Below, one piece after another: positions 1 to 5,442 of a DNA stretch of 5,442 nt. This stretch comes from Gemmatimonadales bacterium (GTDB lineage Bacteria; Gemmatimonadota; Gemmatimonadetes; Gemmatimonadales; GWC2-71-9), in the NCBI GenBank assembly GCA_013816685.1, contig JACDDX010000136.1, positions 1 to 5,442 on the forward strand, in the 5' to 3' direction. The stretch's first letter is position 1; each line of letters begins with the position of its first letter. The position numbers were made by a program, and so were the translations under genes. The notes under the pieces are model-generated. The model saw only the letters and a program-made list of their open reading frames with translations, made no database searches and was not told the DNA's origin.

Positions 1-551
1 CCTCTGGCCGACCAGGTGAGATAGCTCCCGACAAGCGCCAGGCAGCAGAGGCCGGTCACTGATGCGACCGGCGGCGGAAAGTGCAGCAGCGTCGCGTACG
101 TGCCGGGCTCCACCACCAGCGCGAGTCCGCTCACGGCGAGCAGACCGGTCCAGAGCGTCACCAGACAGAACGCGACGATGCGCGCGATGTCGGGGCCGCT
201 GATTCCCCACGCGGAATACAGCCGGTACCGTACTGACGCGCCGGTGAGCGCGGAGGCCCCGAGCGTGTTGCTGAACGCGTAGCTGACGAACGATGCCAGG
301 CCGACACGGCGGTACGGCAGAGGATGACGGATGTAGCGAAGGGCCAGGGCGTCGTAAGCGGTCAGTGCTGCGTAGGCCAGCACGGTGAGGAGCAGTGCGA
401 GGGCGGGTCGGGGCCAGGGGATCGTGCGAAGCCCGGCCAGGATCTCGCGGTAATGGTACTGCCGGAGCGCCGCATGCACGCCCCACAGGGCGACCCCGAA
501 CACAGCGGCGCCGGCAAGGGGCGGCAGCAGACGTCGGATGAGGCTTTGCAT
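1..551 (-). CDS. mprF: MprF-type lysylphosphatidylglycerol flippase, N-terminal part (partial)
   Basis: The first 183 residues are visible; the gene continues past the left edge. It is an integral inner-membrane protein with hydrophobic segments at about residues 8-26, 48-66, 122-147 and 162-180, and a positively charged start (Arg6-Arg7). The stretch at about residues 66-130 matches the conserved core of the MprF flippase domain: the YDALALRYI block, PLPYRR, the ASFVSYAFSN block, LTGASVRYRLYSAWG and IARIVAFC. In known MprF proteins this domain moves aminoacylated phosphatidylglycerol to the outer leaflet, and a C-terminal cytoplasmic domain attaches the amino acid from aminoacyl-tRNA. Whether that synthase domain exists here cannot be seen; a flippase-only (YbhN/UPF0104-like) protein is the alternative. 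An in-frame TAA at 569-567 limits the start to ATG 551 or GTG 557; ATG is preferred. There is no good Shine-Dalgarno sequence. It is transcribed divergently from the M28 peptidase gene. Confidence 0.83.
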   Translation of the reverse strand, partial: MQSLIRRLLPPLAGAAVFGVALWGVHAALRQYHYREILAGLRTIPWPRPALALLLTVLAYAALTAYDALALRYIRHPLPYRRVGLASFVSYAFSNTLGASALTGASVRYRLYSAWGISGPDIARIVAFCLVTLWTGLLAVSGLALVVEPGTYATLLHFPPPVASVTGLCCLALVGSYLTWSAR

Positions 552-573
552 CGTCACGGCTCGTGATTATAAA
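545..573 (+). promoter_or_regulatory. Candidate promoter for the M28 peptidase gene
   Basis: TTTGCA (545-550) and TATAAA (568-573) are separated by exactly 17 bases. The -10 matches consensus at five of six positions and the -35 at four of six. Initiation would fall near 580, leaving a leader of about 37 bases that includes AGGA before the ATG at 618. The -35 hexamer overlaps the first codons of the divergent mprF-like gene, and the -10 overlaps that gene's own -10 on a TTATAA palindrome (567-572). Confidence 0.5.
566..571 (-). promoter_or_regulatory. Perfect -10 hexamer for the mprF-like gene
   Basis: The minus strand reads TATAAT at 571-566, an exact -10 consensus in otherwise GC-rich DNA. 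It lies 14 bases before the ATG at 551. Transcription would be expected to start near 559-560, giving a very short leader of about 8 bases, consistent with the absence of a Shine-Dalgarno sequence. No convincing -35 hexamer sits at 16-19 bases spacing (GGTAAG is found at 17). Confidence 0.5.
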
Positions 574-606
574 CTGGATCTCGTTCGCCTTACCGACGTC
601 TCAACC

Positions 607-610
607 AGGA
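607..610 (+). promoter_or_regulatory. Ribosome binding site of the M28 peptidase gene
   Basis: AGGA lies seven bases before the ATG at 618. Together with the signal peptide that begins directly at this ATG, it fixes the start. Confidence 0.6.
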
Positions 611-617
611 TCCCCGC

Positions 618-2156
618 ATGCGTGTCCCTCCCTTCGTCAGAAGCGGCGTCTGGATCCTCGCGCTTGGCGTCGTTCCCGTCGCCGGTCCGATCCGGGCTCA
701 GACGGTCGATACCACCGGCACTGGCCGGCTCATCGCCCAGGCGATGGACCACTCCGAGGTGATGGAGAATCTCCAGCACCTCTCGGACGTCATCGGGCCG
801 CGGCTCACGGGGAGTGCCGCCATGCGGCGTGCGAACGAGTGGACCGCCGGGCGGTTCCGGGCCTACGGACTGCACGCCGCGCTCGAGCCCTGGAACTTCG
901 GCGTCACCTGGGAGCGCGGGCCGGTGCAGGCCCAACTGATCGCGCCGTTCACGCGCGCCCTCACCGCGCACAGTTGGGCATGGACCGTGGGGACCGACGG
1001 CGTGCAGTCGGGACCGGTCGTAGCCGCCAACCTCTCCAGTCCGGACAGCCTCCAGGCCTACGAGAGAAAGGTGCGCGGCGCGTGGGTGCTCGCGGGGCCG
1101 CCGTATCCGGTGTGGAACCCGGACGGTCCCGAGGCCATGCCCGAGGACTCCGCCGCGATCCAGGAGGCGCTTCGTCTCCGCCAGCTTCCCTTCGCCGATA
1201 CGACGGCGGCGGCGGTGCGGACCCGACGCCAGTACGGCATCGACCTCCCCTACGTCCTCAAGCGCGCGGGCGCCCTCGGCATCCTGGTGGACGGCGCCAA
1301 GGAGCACGGGCTAATGACCATGAGCGGCTCGCCGACGTCGGTGGCGCCGCTGCCGCGCCTCGTCGTCGCGCACGAGGATTACACCCACCTCACGCGGCTG
1401 ATCGAGAGCGGCATCGTGCCCCGCATCGAGGCGAGGGTGAGCAACACGCTGGGCCGAACACCGGTGCGGCAGTGGAACACCGTGGCCGAGATCCGGGGCA
1501 GTCAGCGCCCGGGGCAGGTGGTGATCCTGGGAGCGCATCTCGACAGTTGGGACCTGGGAACCGGTACGACCGACAACGGGACCGGATCGATGGTCGTGCT
1601 GGAGGCCGCCCGCGCCATCACAAGGTCGGGGCTCAAGCCGAAGCGCACGATCCGCTTCATTCTCTTCAGCGGCGAAGAGCAGGGGCTGCTGGGCTCGCGC
1701 GCGTACGCCGCTGCCCACCGGGCCGACGCCGACAGTATCCAGGCCGTCCTGGTGCTCGACAACGGGACCGGCGCGATTACCGGGCAGGCGCTGCAGGGGC
1801 GGAACGATCTGGCGGAGTTATGGAAGGCGTTGCTGGCGCCGGTGGCTGCGCTAGGCGCGGACAGCGTGCGCGACGCGATGAAACGGGGGACCGACCATCT
1901 CTCGTTCCTGCCCTACGGGGTTCCGGGCTTCAACTTCGACCAGATCCGCCGGGGCTACGATCACACGCACCACTCGCAGGTCGATACCTACGATCACGCG
2001 GTCCCGGCCGACCTCCGCCAGGCGTCGGCGGTCATGGCGGCCACCGCCTACGAGCTGGCCAACCTTCCCGCGCTGATCGCACGAGGGCCGAAGACGCCGG
2101 TGGAGGACGTACCCGACCGACCCTCGCCGAACGTGCTGAGCTCGGCGGCGCCATGA
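618..2156 (+). CDS. Secreted M28-family zinc metallopeptidase, carboxypeptidase Q-like
   Basis: 512 residues. The N-terminus is a Sec-type signal peptide: Arg2 and Arg8, a hydrophobic stretch at about 10-22, and a likely cut after IRA at residue 27. There is no lipobox cysteine, so the product should be periplasmic or secreted. Residues about 120-270 resemble the protease-associated insert found before the catalytic part in carboxypeptidase Q. Residues about 285-485 are the M28 core. The expected two-zinc ligands are present: His307 in GAHLDSWD, the bridging Asp319 in TTDNGTG, Glu354 beside catalytic Glu353 in SGEEQGLLGS, Asp381 in VLDNGTG, and His451 or His452 in HTHHSQVDT. All are intact, so the enzyme is probably an active amino- or dipeptidase that releases amino acids from small peptides; the exact specificity cannot be read. 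It is probably transcribed alone: its neighbours lie on the opposite strand on both sides. Confidence 0.9.
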   Translation: MRVPPFVRSGVWILALGVVPVAGPIRAQTVDTTGTGRLIAQAMDHSEVMENLQHLSDVIGPRLTGSAAMRRANEWTAGRFRAYGLHAALEPWNFGVTWERGPVQAQLIAPFTRALTAHSWAWTVGTDGVQSGPVVAANLSSPDSLQAYERKVRGAWVLAGPPYPVWNPDGPEAMPEDSAAIQEALRLRQLPFADTTAAAVRTRRQYGIDLPYVLKRAGALGILVDGAKEHGLMTMSGSPTSVAPLPRLVVAHEDYTHLTRLIESGIVPRIEARVSNTLGRTPVRQWNTVAEIRGSQRPGQVVILGAHLDSWDLGTGTTDNGTGSMVVLEAARAITRSGLKPKRTIRFILFSGEEQGLLGSRAYAAAHRADADSIQAVLVLDNGTGAITGQALQGRNDLAELWKALLAPVAALGADSVRDAMKRGTDHLSFLPYGVPGFNFDQIRRGYDHTHHSQVDTYDHAVPADLRQASAVMAATAYELANLPALIARGPKTPVEDVPDRPSPNVLSSAAP

Positions 2157-2186
2157 AACTCACGTGAAACGATGGATGATGGCGGA
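2157..2186. other. 30-bp convergent gap between the M28 gene and queF
   Basis: Only 30 bases separate the two facing stop codons (TGA ending at 2156, TAG at 2189-2187). I see no GC-rich hairpin followed by a T-run in either direction here or in the adjoining gene ends. The two transcripts probably overlap or end by a factor-dependent mechanism. Confidence 0.5.
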
Positions 2187-2573
2187 CTACGAGGCGAGCG
2201 TGACGCTGCAGGTGGTGTCGAAGCCGCCGCGGGTGTTGTAGATGGTGATGACGGTCAGGCGCTTCGGACGGAGCACGCCGAACAGATCCTCCGCGATGCG
2301 GGCCGTCGCGTGCTCCTGGAAAATGCCGACGCTGCGGTAGCTGGTCACGTAATACTTGAGACTCTTCAGCTCGATGCAGCGATCGCCGGGCGTATAGACG
2401 ATGCGGAGCGTCGCGAAGTCGGGCAGGCCGCTGTAGGGACAGACAGGGCTGAACTCGCGGGTCTCGGTGACGATCTCCTGATCGGGGCCGACGTACTCGA
2501 ATGTCTCGAGCACGCCGGTCTCGATGCCTTCCGGCCCGGTAAACGGAATCGTCCTGCCTTCGGCGACGGCCAT
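2187..2573 (-). CDS. queF: NADPH-dependent 7-cyano-7-deazaguanine reductase (preQ0 reductase), short form
   Basis: 128 residues, the usual size of the single-domain (type I) QueF. It reduces the nitrile of preQ0 to the aminomethyl group of preQ1 with two NADPH, a cytoplasmic step of queuosine synthesis for tRNA. Visible family marks are the catalytic cysteine Cys45 in SPVCPYSGLPD, the proton-donating aspartate Asp52 in the same block, and the QueF signature ELKSLKYY at residues 68-75. Glu87 follows at the substrate-binding position, and the C-terminal NTRGGFDT block is at 113-120. The position before Glu87 is Gln86; the Bacillus subtilis enzyme has a histidine there. The start ATG is supported by GAGGAG six bases upstream. 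The gene sits 51 bp after the acyl-CoA dehydrogenase on the same strand and may share its transcript. No preQ1 riboswitch-like element is evident in the short gap. Confidence 0.93.
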   Translation of the reverse strand: MAVAEGRTIPFTGPEGIETGVLETFEYVGPDQEIVTETREFSPVCPYSGLPDFATLRIVYTPGDRCIELKSLKYYVTSYRSVGIFQEHATARIAEDLFGVLRPKRLTVITIYNTRGGFDTTCSVTLAS

Positions 2574-2579
2574 CTCACA

Positions 2580-2585
2580 CTCCTC
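2580..2585 (-). promoter_or_regulatory. Ribosome binding site of queF
   Basis: The minus strand reads GAGGAG at 2585-2580, six bases before the ATG at 2573. It is the strongest Shine-Dalgarno sequence in the window and allows queF to be translated independently of the gene before it. Confidence 0.7.
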
Positions 2586-2624
2586 GGGGGGCGGTTCCGG
2601 TGAAGGATAACCGCGCCCGGACGC

Positions 2625-4496
2625 TCACTCCGACGGGACGATCCCCGCTTCCAGCCAGCCGTGCTCGTGCCGCAGCACCTGCTGTGCAGCCTTGTACGTC
2701 GCCACGTCGTCGTTGTCGAACACGGCCGCGAAGCGCTCCTCGATCCGCCGCCGAGCCTGGCGGCTGAACAGATCGGCGAGCTCGACGGGGCCCTGGTTGG
2801 CCCGGTCCTTCTTCACCATCGCCCGGGCTCGGGAGCAGGCCGCGGCGATCGCCAGCAGCTCGGCACCGATCTCGACCAGCCGGAACAGGACCGCCTGACG
2901 CTTCTCCAGCCTCGGTCCAAAGCGCACCATGCAGTGAAACAGCGTCCGGGCGAGCCGCCGAGAGGCGGCGTGGGTGTAGCGGACATGGGTGGCGAGCGTG
3001 CCGAATTCGGAGTAGCGCGGCGTCCGGGTCCACCCGAGCCACAGCTTCGGATACCAGGTGGAGTAGTAGGCGCCCGAACGGAGCAGCGCCTGAATCTTCT
3101 TCGCCCGCGGCGCCTTGGGGTCGATCAGATCGCCCGCGACCCGGAGGTGGGTGTCCACCGCTTCGCGCGCGATGAACAGCCGCATGATCTCGCTGGAGCC
3201 CTCGAAGATCAGGTTGATCCGGAAGTCGCGCATCAGCCGTTCGACCGCGTCGGGCCGCTCGCCGCGCGCCCGGAGGCTGTCCGCGGTCTCGTAGCCACGC
3301 CCGCCCTTGATCTGCAGCGTCTCGTCGGCGATCCGCCAACCGGCCTCGGTGTTCCACATCTTCGCCATCGCCGCCTCGAGCCGGATATCGGTGTTGCCCC
3401 GGTCGGCCAGCAGCGACGCCAGATCGGACACTGCCTCCATCGCGAAGGTCTCGGCGGCCATGCGTCCGATCTTCTGCGCGATCGCGTCGTGGCGGCCGAT
3501 GGGCTGTCCCCACTGCACCCGCTCCGACGCCCAGCGTCGGCAGATCTCGAGACAGCGCTTGGCCCCGGCGACGGCCGACGCCGGCAGCGTCAGCCGGCCG
3601 GTGTTGAGGGTGATGAGCGCGAGCTTGAGTCCTTTGCCCTCCCCCCAGATCACGTTCTCCACCGGCACCTTCACGTTGGTGAACCGGATGATGCCGTTCT
3701 CGATCGCCTTCAGTCCCATGAAGTGGCAGCGGCGGACGACCTCGACACCCTCCCAGTCGGCCTCGACGATGAAGGCCGTGATCTTCTTCGATCCGGTCCG
3801 AGCCATCACCACCATCAACTCGGCGATGGTGCCGTTGGTGCACCAGAGCTTCTCGCCATTCAGGAGGTAGTGCGTCCCGTCGGCTGACAGCTCGGCGACG
3901 GTGGCCAGGCCGGCGGGGTCCGAGCCCACACCGTTTTCGGTCAGTGCGAACGCGCTCACCGCCCCGCGGGCCAGGCGCGGGAGATAGCGCTGCTTCTGGT
4001 CCGGCGTGCCGAACAGCTTGAGGGGCGTCGGTACCCCGATCGACTGGGCGGCGGAGAGGAGCGCGGTGAGATTGCCGTCGAGACTGGTGACCAGCCCGAT
4101 CGCGTGGGTGTAGCTCGTCTGGCTCAGCCCGAGTCCGCCGTACTCACGGGGAATCTTGATCCCGAACGCGCCGATCTCGCCCAGCCCTCGGACGATTTCG
4201 GGCGGAATCTTGCCCTCGCGATCGATCTTGTCGCTGTCGACCCGCTCCCGCATGAACTTCTCGAGCCGCTCCATGAATGGCCGAGCCCGCTCGATGTCCT
4301 CGGCCGACTGCTCCGGGTAAGGATGGATGAGGTCGAGACGGAACGATCCCTCGAACATCTCCCGCACGAAGCTGGGCGCCTCCCACTCCTTCTCGCGTGC
4401 TGCCTCGGCCATCTCACGGGCTTCCTGCTCGGTGGCCATGCGCCCGAGACCCGGTTCGGTGGGCGGGGGCGGTACCAGCGTGGCAGTATCGCTCAT
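2625..4496 (-). CDS. Large acyl-CoA dehydrogenase (FAD-dependent, VLCAD-length)
   Basis: 623 residues. Acyl-CoA dehydrogenases oxidise an acyl-CoA to the trans-2-enoyl-CoA using FAD and pass electrons to electron-transfer flavoprotein. Domain order is normal: an N-terminal helical domain (about 60-180), a beta domain with TENGVGSDP at 186-194 and NGEKLWCTNG at 213-222, then a C-terminal helical domain. The last carries the ERVQWGQPIG block (325-334), GGRGY (398-402), ERLMRDFRI (419-427) and FEGSSEI (431-437). Glu432 is the expected catalytic base of short-, medium- and very-long-chain members. A loop about nine residues longer than usual follows GGRGY. About 180 residues follow the core, a tail seen in large bacterial and VLCAD/ACAD9-type enzymes, suggesting long-chain substrates, though this is inference. 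The start at 4496 is chosen because it overlaps the tetR stop as ATGA. The frame is open far upstream, but there it lies inside tetR and has no family similarity. Confidence 0.93.
   Translation of the reverse strand: MSDTATLVPPPPTEPGLGRMATEQEAREMAEAAREKEWEAPSFVREMFEGSFRLDLIHPYPEQSAEDIERARPFMERLEKFMRERVDSDKIDREGKIPPEIVRGLGEIGAFGIKIPREYGGLGLSQTSYTHAIGLVTSLDGNLTALLSAAQSIGVPTPLKLFGTPDQKQRYLPRLARGAVSAFALTENGVGSDPAGLATVAELSADGTHYLLNGEKLWCTNGTIAELMVVMARTGSKKITAFIVEADWEGVEVVRRCHFMGLKAIENGIIRFTNVKVPVENVIWGEGKGLKLALITLNTGRLTLPASAVAGAKRCLEICRRWASERVQWGQPIGRHDAIAQKIGRMAAETFAMEAVSDLASLLADRGNTDIRLEAAMAKMWNTEAGWRIADETLQIKGGRGYETADSLRARGERPDAVERLMRDFRINLIFEGSSEIMRLFIAREAVDTHLRVAGDLIDPKAPRAKKIQALLRSGAYYSTWYPKLWLGWTRTPRYSEFGTLATHVRYTHAASRRLARTLFHCMVRFGPRLEKRQAVLFRLVEIGAELLAIAAACSRARAMVKKDRANQGPVELADLFSRQARRRIEERFAAVFDNDDVATYKAAQQVLRHEHGWLEAGIVPSE
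4493..4496 (-). other. ATGA stop-start overlap of tetR and the acyl-CoA dehydrogenase gene
   Basis: The dehydrogenase ATG (4496-4494) and the tetR TGA (4495-4493) share two bases. Only a weak GGA (4506-4504) precedes the ATG, so re-initiation by ribosomes finishing tetR is the likely mode of translation. This ties the regulator and enzyme into one transcript. Confidence 0.85.
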
Positions 4497-5158
4497 GAGG
4501 AGATCCGGTCGCTGAGGGTGAGGGCGGGTCCGTGAGAATGGAGACCGTGAAGCACGAGGTCGATCACGTGTTGCTTCCGCCGTTCGAGCTGCGCGGTCGT
4601 GTCCAGGGCGACGCCGACCGCCGGGGCCACGGTTCGCGCGTGAATCAGCGGGAACCAGCACAGGGCGATGATGCTGAGCAAAAGCTGTGCGGCATCGCCA
4701 TCCGTGGCATCGTCGTATCCCAGTTCCTCGCGGATAGCCGCGAGCGCCTCGTGGCCGGGCTCGACGTGCGCCGCGCCCTCGAGCACCGGCCGTCCGGCGA
4801 GCGCTTCGCGCTCGATCAGGCGCAGGAAGTTGGGGCGCGAGGCCAGAAAGTCGAAGTACTCCGCCACCGCACCCGCCAGCACGATCTCGGGCGACTCGCC
4901 GCTCGCGAAGGCACGGCTCCGGCCGCTCCGAACTGCCTGCCGGACATCCTCGTAGCACCGCTCGAGCACCGCGCTATAGAGCGCGGCCTTGGAGCCGAAG
5001 AAGTAACCGGGTGTGCCGCGGGAGACGCCGGCGGCGGCACCGACGTCCTGGAGGCTGGTGGCCTCATAACCGCGTTCAGCGAACAGCCGTTCGGCCGCGT
5101 CGAGGATGGCGGCGCGGCTCCGGGGCGCGTTGCGCTCGCGTTCGAGGGTGGCGCCCAT
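4493..5158 (-). CDS. TetR/AcrR-family transcriptional regulator
   Basis: 221 residues, typical TetR size. The N-terminal DNA-binding domain spans about residues 12-60: the helix RAAILDAAERLFAERGYEATS leads into the helix-turn-helix LQDVGAAAGVSRGTPGYFFGSK at about 35-57, followed by the usual AALYSAVLER. Residues about 85-215 form the helical ligand-binding and dimerisation part, with a clear family-like segment around YFDFLASRPNFLRLIERE (101-118). The ligand is not readable; because the gene is translationally coupled to an acyl-CoA dehydrogenase, an acyl-CoA or fatty acid is the natural guess. The start at 5158 is chosen for the GGAG just upstream and because family similarity begins soon after it. 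An in-frame extension to 5257 would add 33 residues with no TetR character. It probably represses its own transcript through the inverted repeat at 5186-5205. Confidence 0.92.
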   Translation of the reverse strand: MGATLERERNAPRSRAAILDAAERLFAERGYEATSLQDVGAAAGVSRGTPGYFFGSKAALYSAVLERCYEDVRQAVRSGRSRAFASGESPEIVLAGAVAEYFDFLASRPNFLRLIEREALAGRPVLEGAAHVEPGHEALAAIREELGYDDATDGDAAQLLLSIIALCWFPLIHARTVAPAVGVALDTTAQLERRKQHVIDLVLHGLHSHGPALTLSDRISS

Positions 5159-5162
5159 AGTT

Positions 5163-5166
5163 CTCC
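5163..5166 (-). promoter_or_regulatory. Ribosome binding site supporting the short tetR start
   Basis: The minus strand reads GGAG at 5166-5163, four bases before the ATG at 5158. The spacing is slightly short, but it supports this ATG over the upstream in-frame alternatives. Confidence 0.55.
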
Positions 5167-5185
5167 GGCTGAGTCGGAAAAGTAG

Positions 5186-5205
5186 CTTGCTTGCGGGGCA
5201 GCAAG
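5186..5205. promoter_or_regulatory. Inverted repeat in front of tetR, candidate operator
   Basis: CTTGCT (5186-5191) and its exact reverse complement AGCAAG (5200-5205) flank an 8-bp centre, a 20-bp two-fold symmetric site of the size TetR dimers bind. It lies 28-47 bases before the tetR start codon, where a bound repressor would block the promoter or early transcription. That this TetR binds it is inference from position and symmetry. Confidence 0.45.
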
Positions 5206-5232
5206 TTCGCCGGCCGGACCCGTTGCCGTCAA
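5204..5232 (-). promoter_or_regulatory. Weak candidate promoter for the tetR transcript
   Basis: The minus strand has TTGACG at 5232-5227, five of six bases of the -35 consensus. At 17 bases spacing the -10 position reads CGAACT (5209-5204), a poor match. If used, initiation would fall inside the inverted repeat, a sensible arrangement for self-repression. The poor -10 keeps confidence low. Confidence 0.25.
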
Positions 5233-5238
5233 GGGGCT

Positions 5239-5267
5239 GCGGGTTCTGACCCGCCACGCGCTGGCGG
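5239..5267 (-). terminator. Two overlapping hairpins after the gltB-like stop codon
   Basis: In the minus-strand transcript, a 6-bp stem with a 5-base loop (5267-5251, arms CCGCCA/TGGCGG read on the plus strand) begins three bases after the stop codon. A second 6-bp stem with a 4-base loop (5254-5239, arms GCGGGT/ACCCGC) follows and shares four bases with the first, so both cannot form fully at once. No U-run follows (AGCCCCUUGAC), so a classical intrinsic terminator is doubtful. A factor-dependent end or a protective 3' structure is as likely. Confidence 0.35.
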
Positions 5268-5269
5268 AC

Positions 5270-5442
5270 TCAGGCGGTGCGGCGGGCCAGCACAACCTCC
5301 GCTTCTCGCTGCACCGACTGGAGATAGGCCTCGCGTGTCGCCACGACGGACGCCGGTGTGCCCCGGGGCATGACCTTCCGGAACAGCGGCAGGTACTCCG
5401 CCCACTCGACCAGCATCATGCGGGCGCGGGGGGAGTTGGTCT
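5270..5442 (-). CDS. gltB: C-terminal end of probable glutamate synthase large subunit (partial)
   Basis: The final 56 residues and a TGA stop (5272-5270) are visible; the gene enters from the right edge. The fragment begins TNSPRARMML and continues VEWAEYLPLFRKVMPRG, then a charged tail ending LARRTA. The pattern of a T-x-S-x-RA-R start, a tryptophan, LPLF and K-V-x-P resembles the extreme C-terminus of the large subunit of NADPH-dependent glutamate synthase. That enzyme makes glutamate from 2-oxoglutarate and glutamine in ammonia assimilation. The identification rests on a short, moderately conserved tail and no catalytic residue is in view, so it could be another protein. It precedes tetR on the same strand by 111 bp with hairpins between, so co-transcription is unlikely but not excluded. 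Confidence 0.6.
   Translation of the reverse strand, partial: TNSPRARMMLVEWAEYLPLFRKVMPRGTPASVVATREAYLQSVQREAEVVLARRTA

Noticed and set aside
563..2167. A 534-codon open frame on the plus strand overlapping the whole M28 gene in another frame.
   Set aside because: It is very rich in Arg, Gly and Ala, has no domain character, and mirrors the third-position GC bias of the M28 gene. Long shadow frames are expected in DNA this GC-rich.
2153..2167. A four-codon reading frame (MKLT) whose ATG overlaps the M28 stop as ATGA.
   Set aside because: Far too short to mean anything without support, and no gene follows on that strand.
2172..2603. A 143-codon plus-strand open frame opposite queF.
   Set aside because: It is the antisense shadow of queF; the minus-strand product has all QueF signatures.
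2604..2609. TATCCT on the minus strand as a possible -10 for a separate queF promoter.
   Set aside because: Four of six matches, and no -35-like hexamer at a proper distance (CGGAGT at 17).
2575..3887. Long open frames of about 400 codons inside the dehydrogenase region, one on each strand.
   Set aside because: Compositionally biased (Arg, Gly, His, Pro), no recognisable motifs, and fully overlapped by an acyl-CoA dehydrogenase with all family motifs intact.
4497..4958. An in-frame 154-codon extension upstream of the dehydrogenase ATG, which would give a 777-residue protein.
   Set aside because: The extension runs through tetR in another frame, has no similarity to the family, and would remove the ATGA coupling. 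The ATG at 4496 gives a normal-length enzyme.
5159..5257. A 33-residue N-terminal extension of the TetR protein.
   Set aside because: It lacks TetR-like sequence, would run across the inverted repeat and candidate promoter, and the ATG at 5158 has a nearby GGAG.

Overview
The window is GC-rich chromosomal DNA with five protein genes and part of a sixth, packed with very short gaps. It reads as a free-living, aerobic, high-GC bacterium with a cell envelope that exports peptidases. The particular mix (an MprF-type flippase, a carboxypeptidase-Q-like M28 peptidase with a signal peptide, short-form QueF, and a large acyl-CoA dehydrogenase under a TetR regulator) suits an environmental phylum such as Gemmatimonadota, Acidobacteriota or Myxococcota. 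The sequence alone does not settle which. No RNA gene, CRISPR array, insertion sequence, integrase or attachment site was seen.

Layout, left to right. Positions 1-551 (minus) hold the N-terminal 183 residues of an MprF-type membrane protein that runs off the left edge. A 66-bp divergent promoter region (552-617) separates it from a secreted M28 metallopeptidase (618-2156, plus). The M28 gene converges on queF (2187-2573, minus) with only 30 bp between the stop codons. Upstream of queF, all on the minus strand, lie a 623-residue acyl-CoA dehydrogenase (2625-4496) and a TetR-family regulator (4493-5158). These two overlap by the four bases ATGA. A 111-bp gap with two overlapping hairpins, a possible promoter and an inverted repeat separates tetR from the C-terminal end of a probable glutamate synthase large subunit (5270-5442, minus, entering from the right edge).

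How the genes fit together. The tetR and dehydrogenase genes form a clear two-gene unit, probably an acyl-CoA-responsive, self-regulating fatty-acid or acyl-CoA oxidation module. queF follows the dehydrogenase by 51 bp with its own strong ribosome binding site, so it may be co-transcribed although its pathway (queuosine) is unrelated. The mprF-like and M28 genes share a compact AT-rich promoter core in which the -10 elements of the two directions overlap on a palindrome.

I found no convincing new multi-gene system. The most interesting points are regulatory: the symmetric divergent -10 region, the inverted repeat in front of tetR, and the mutually exclusive hairpins after the gltB-like stop codon.
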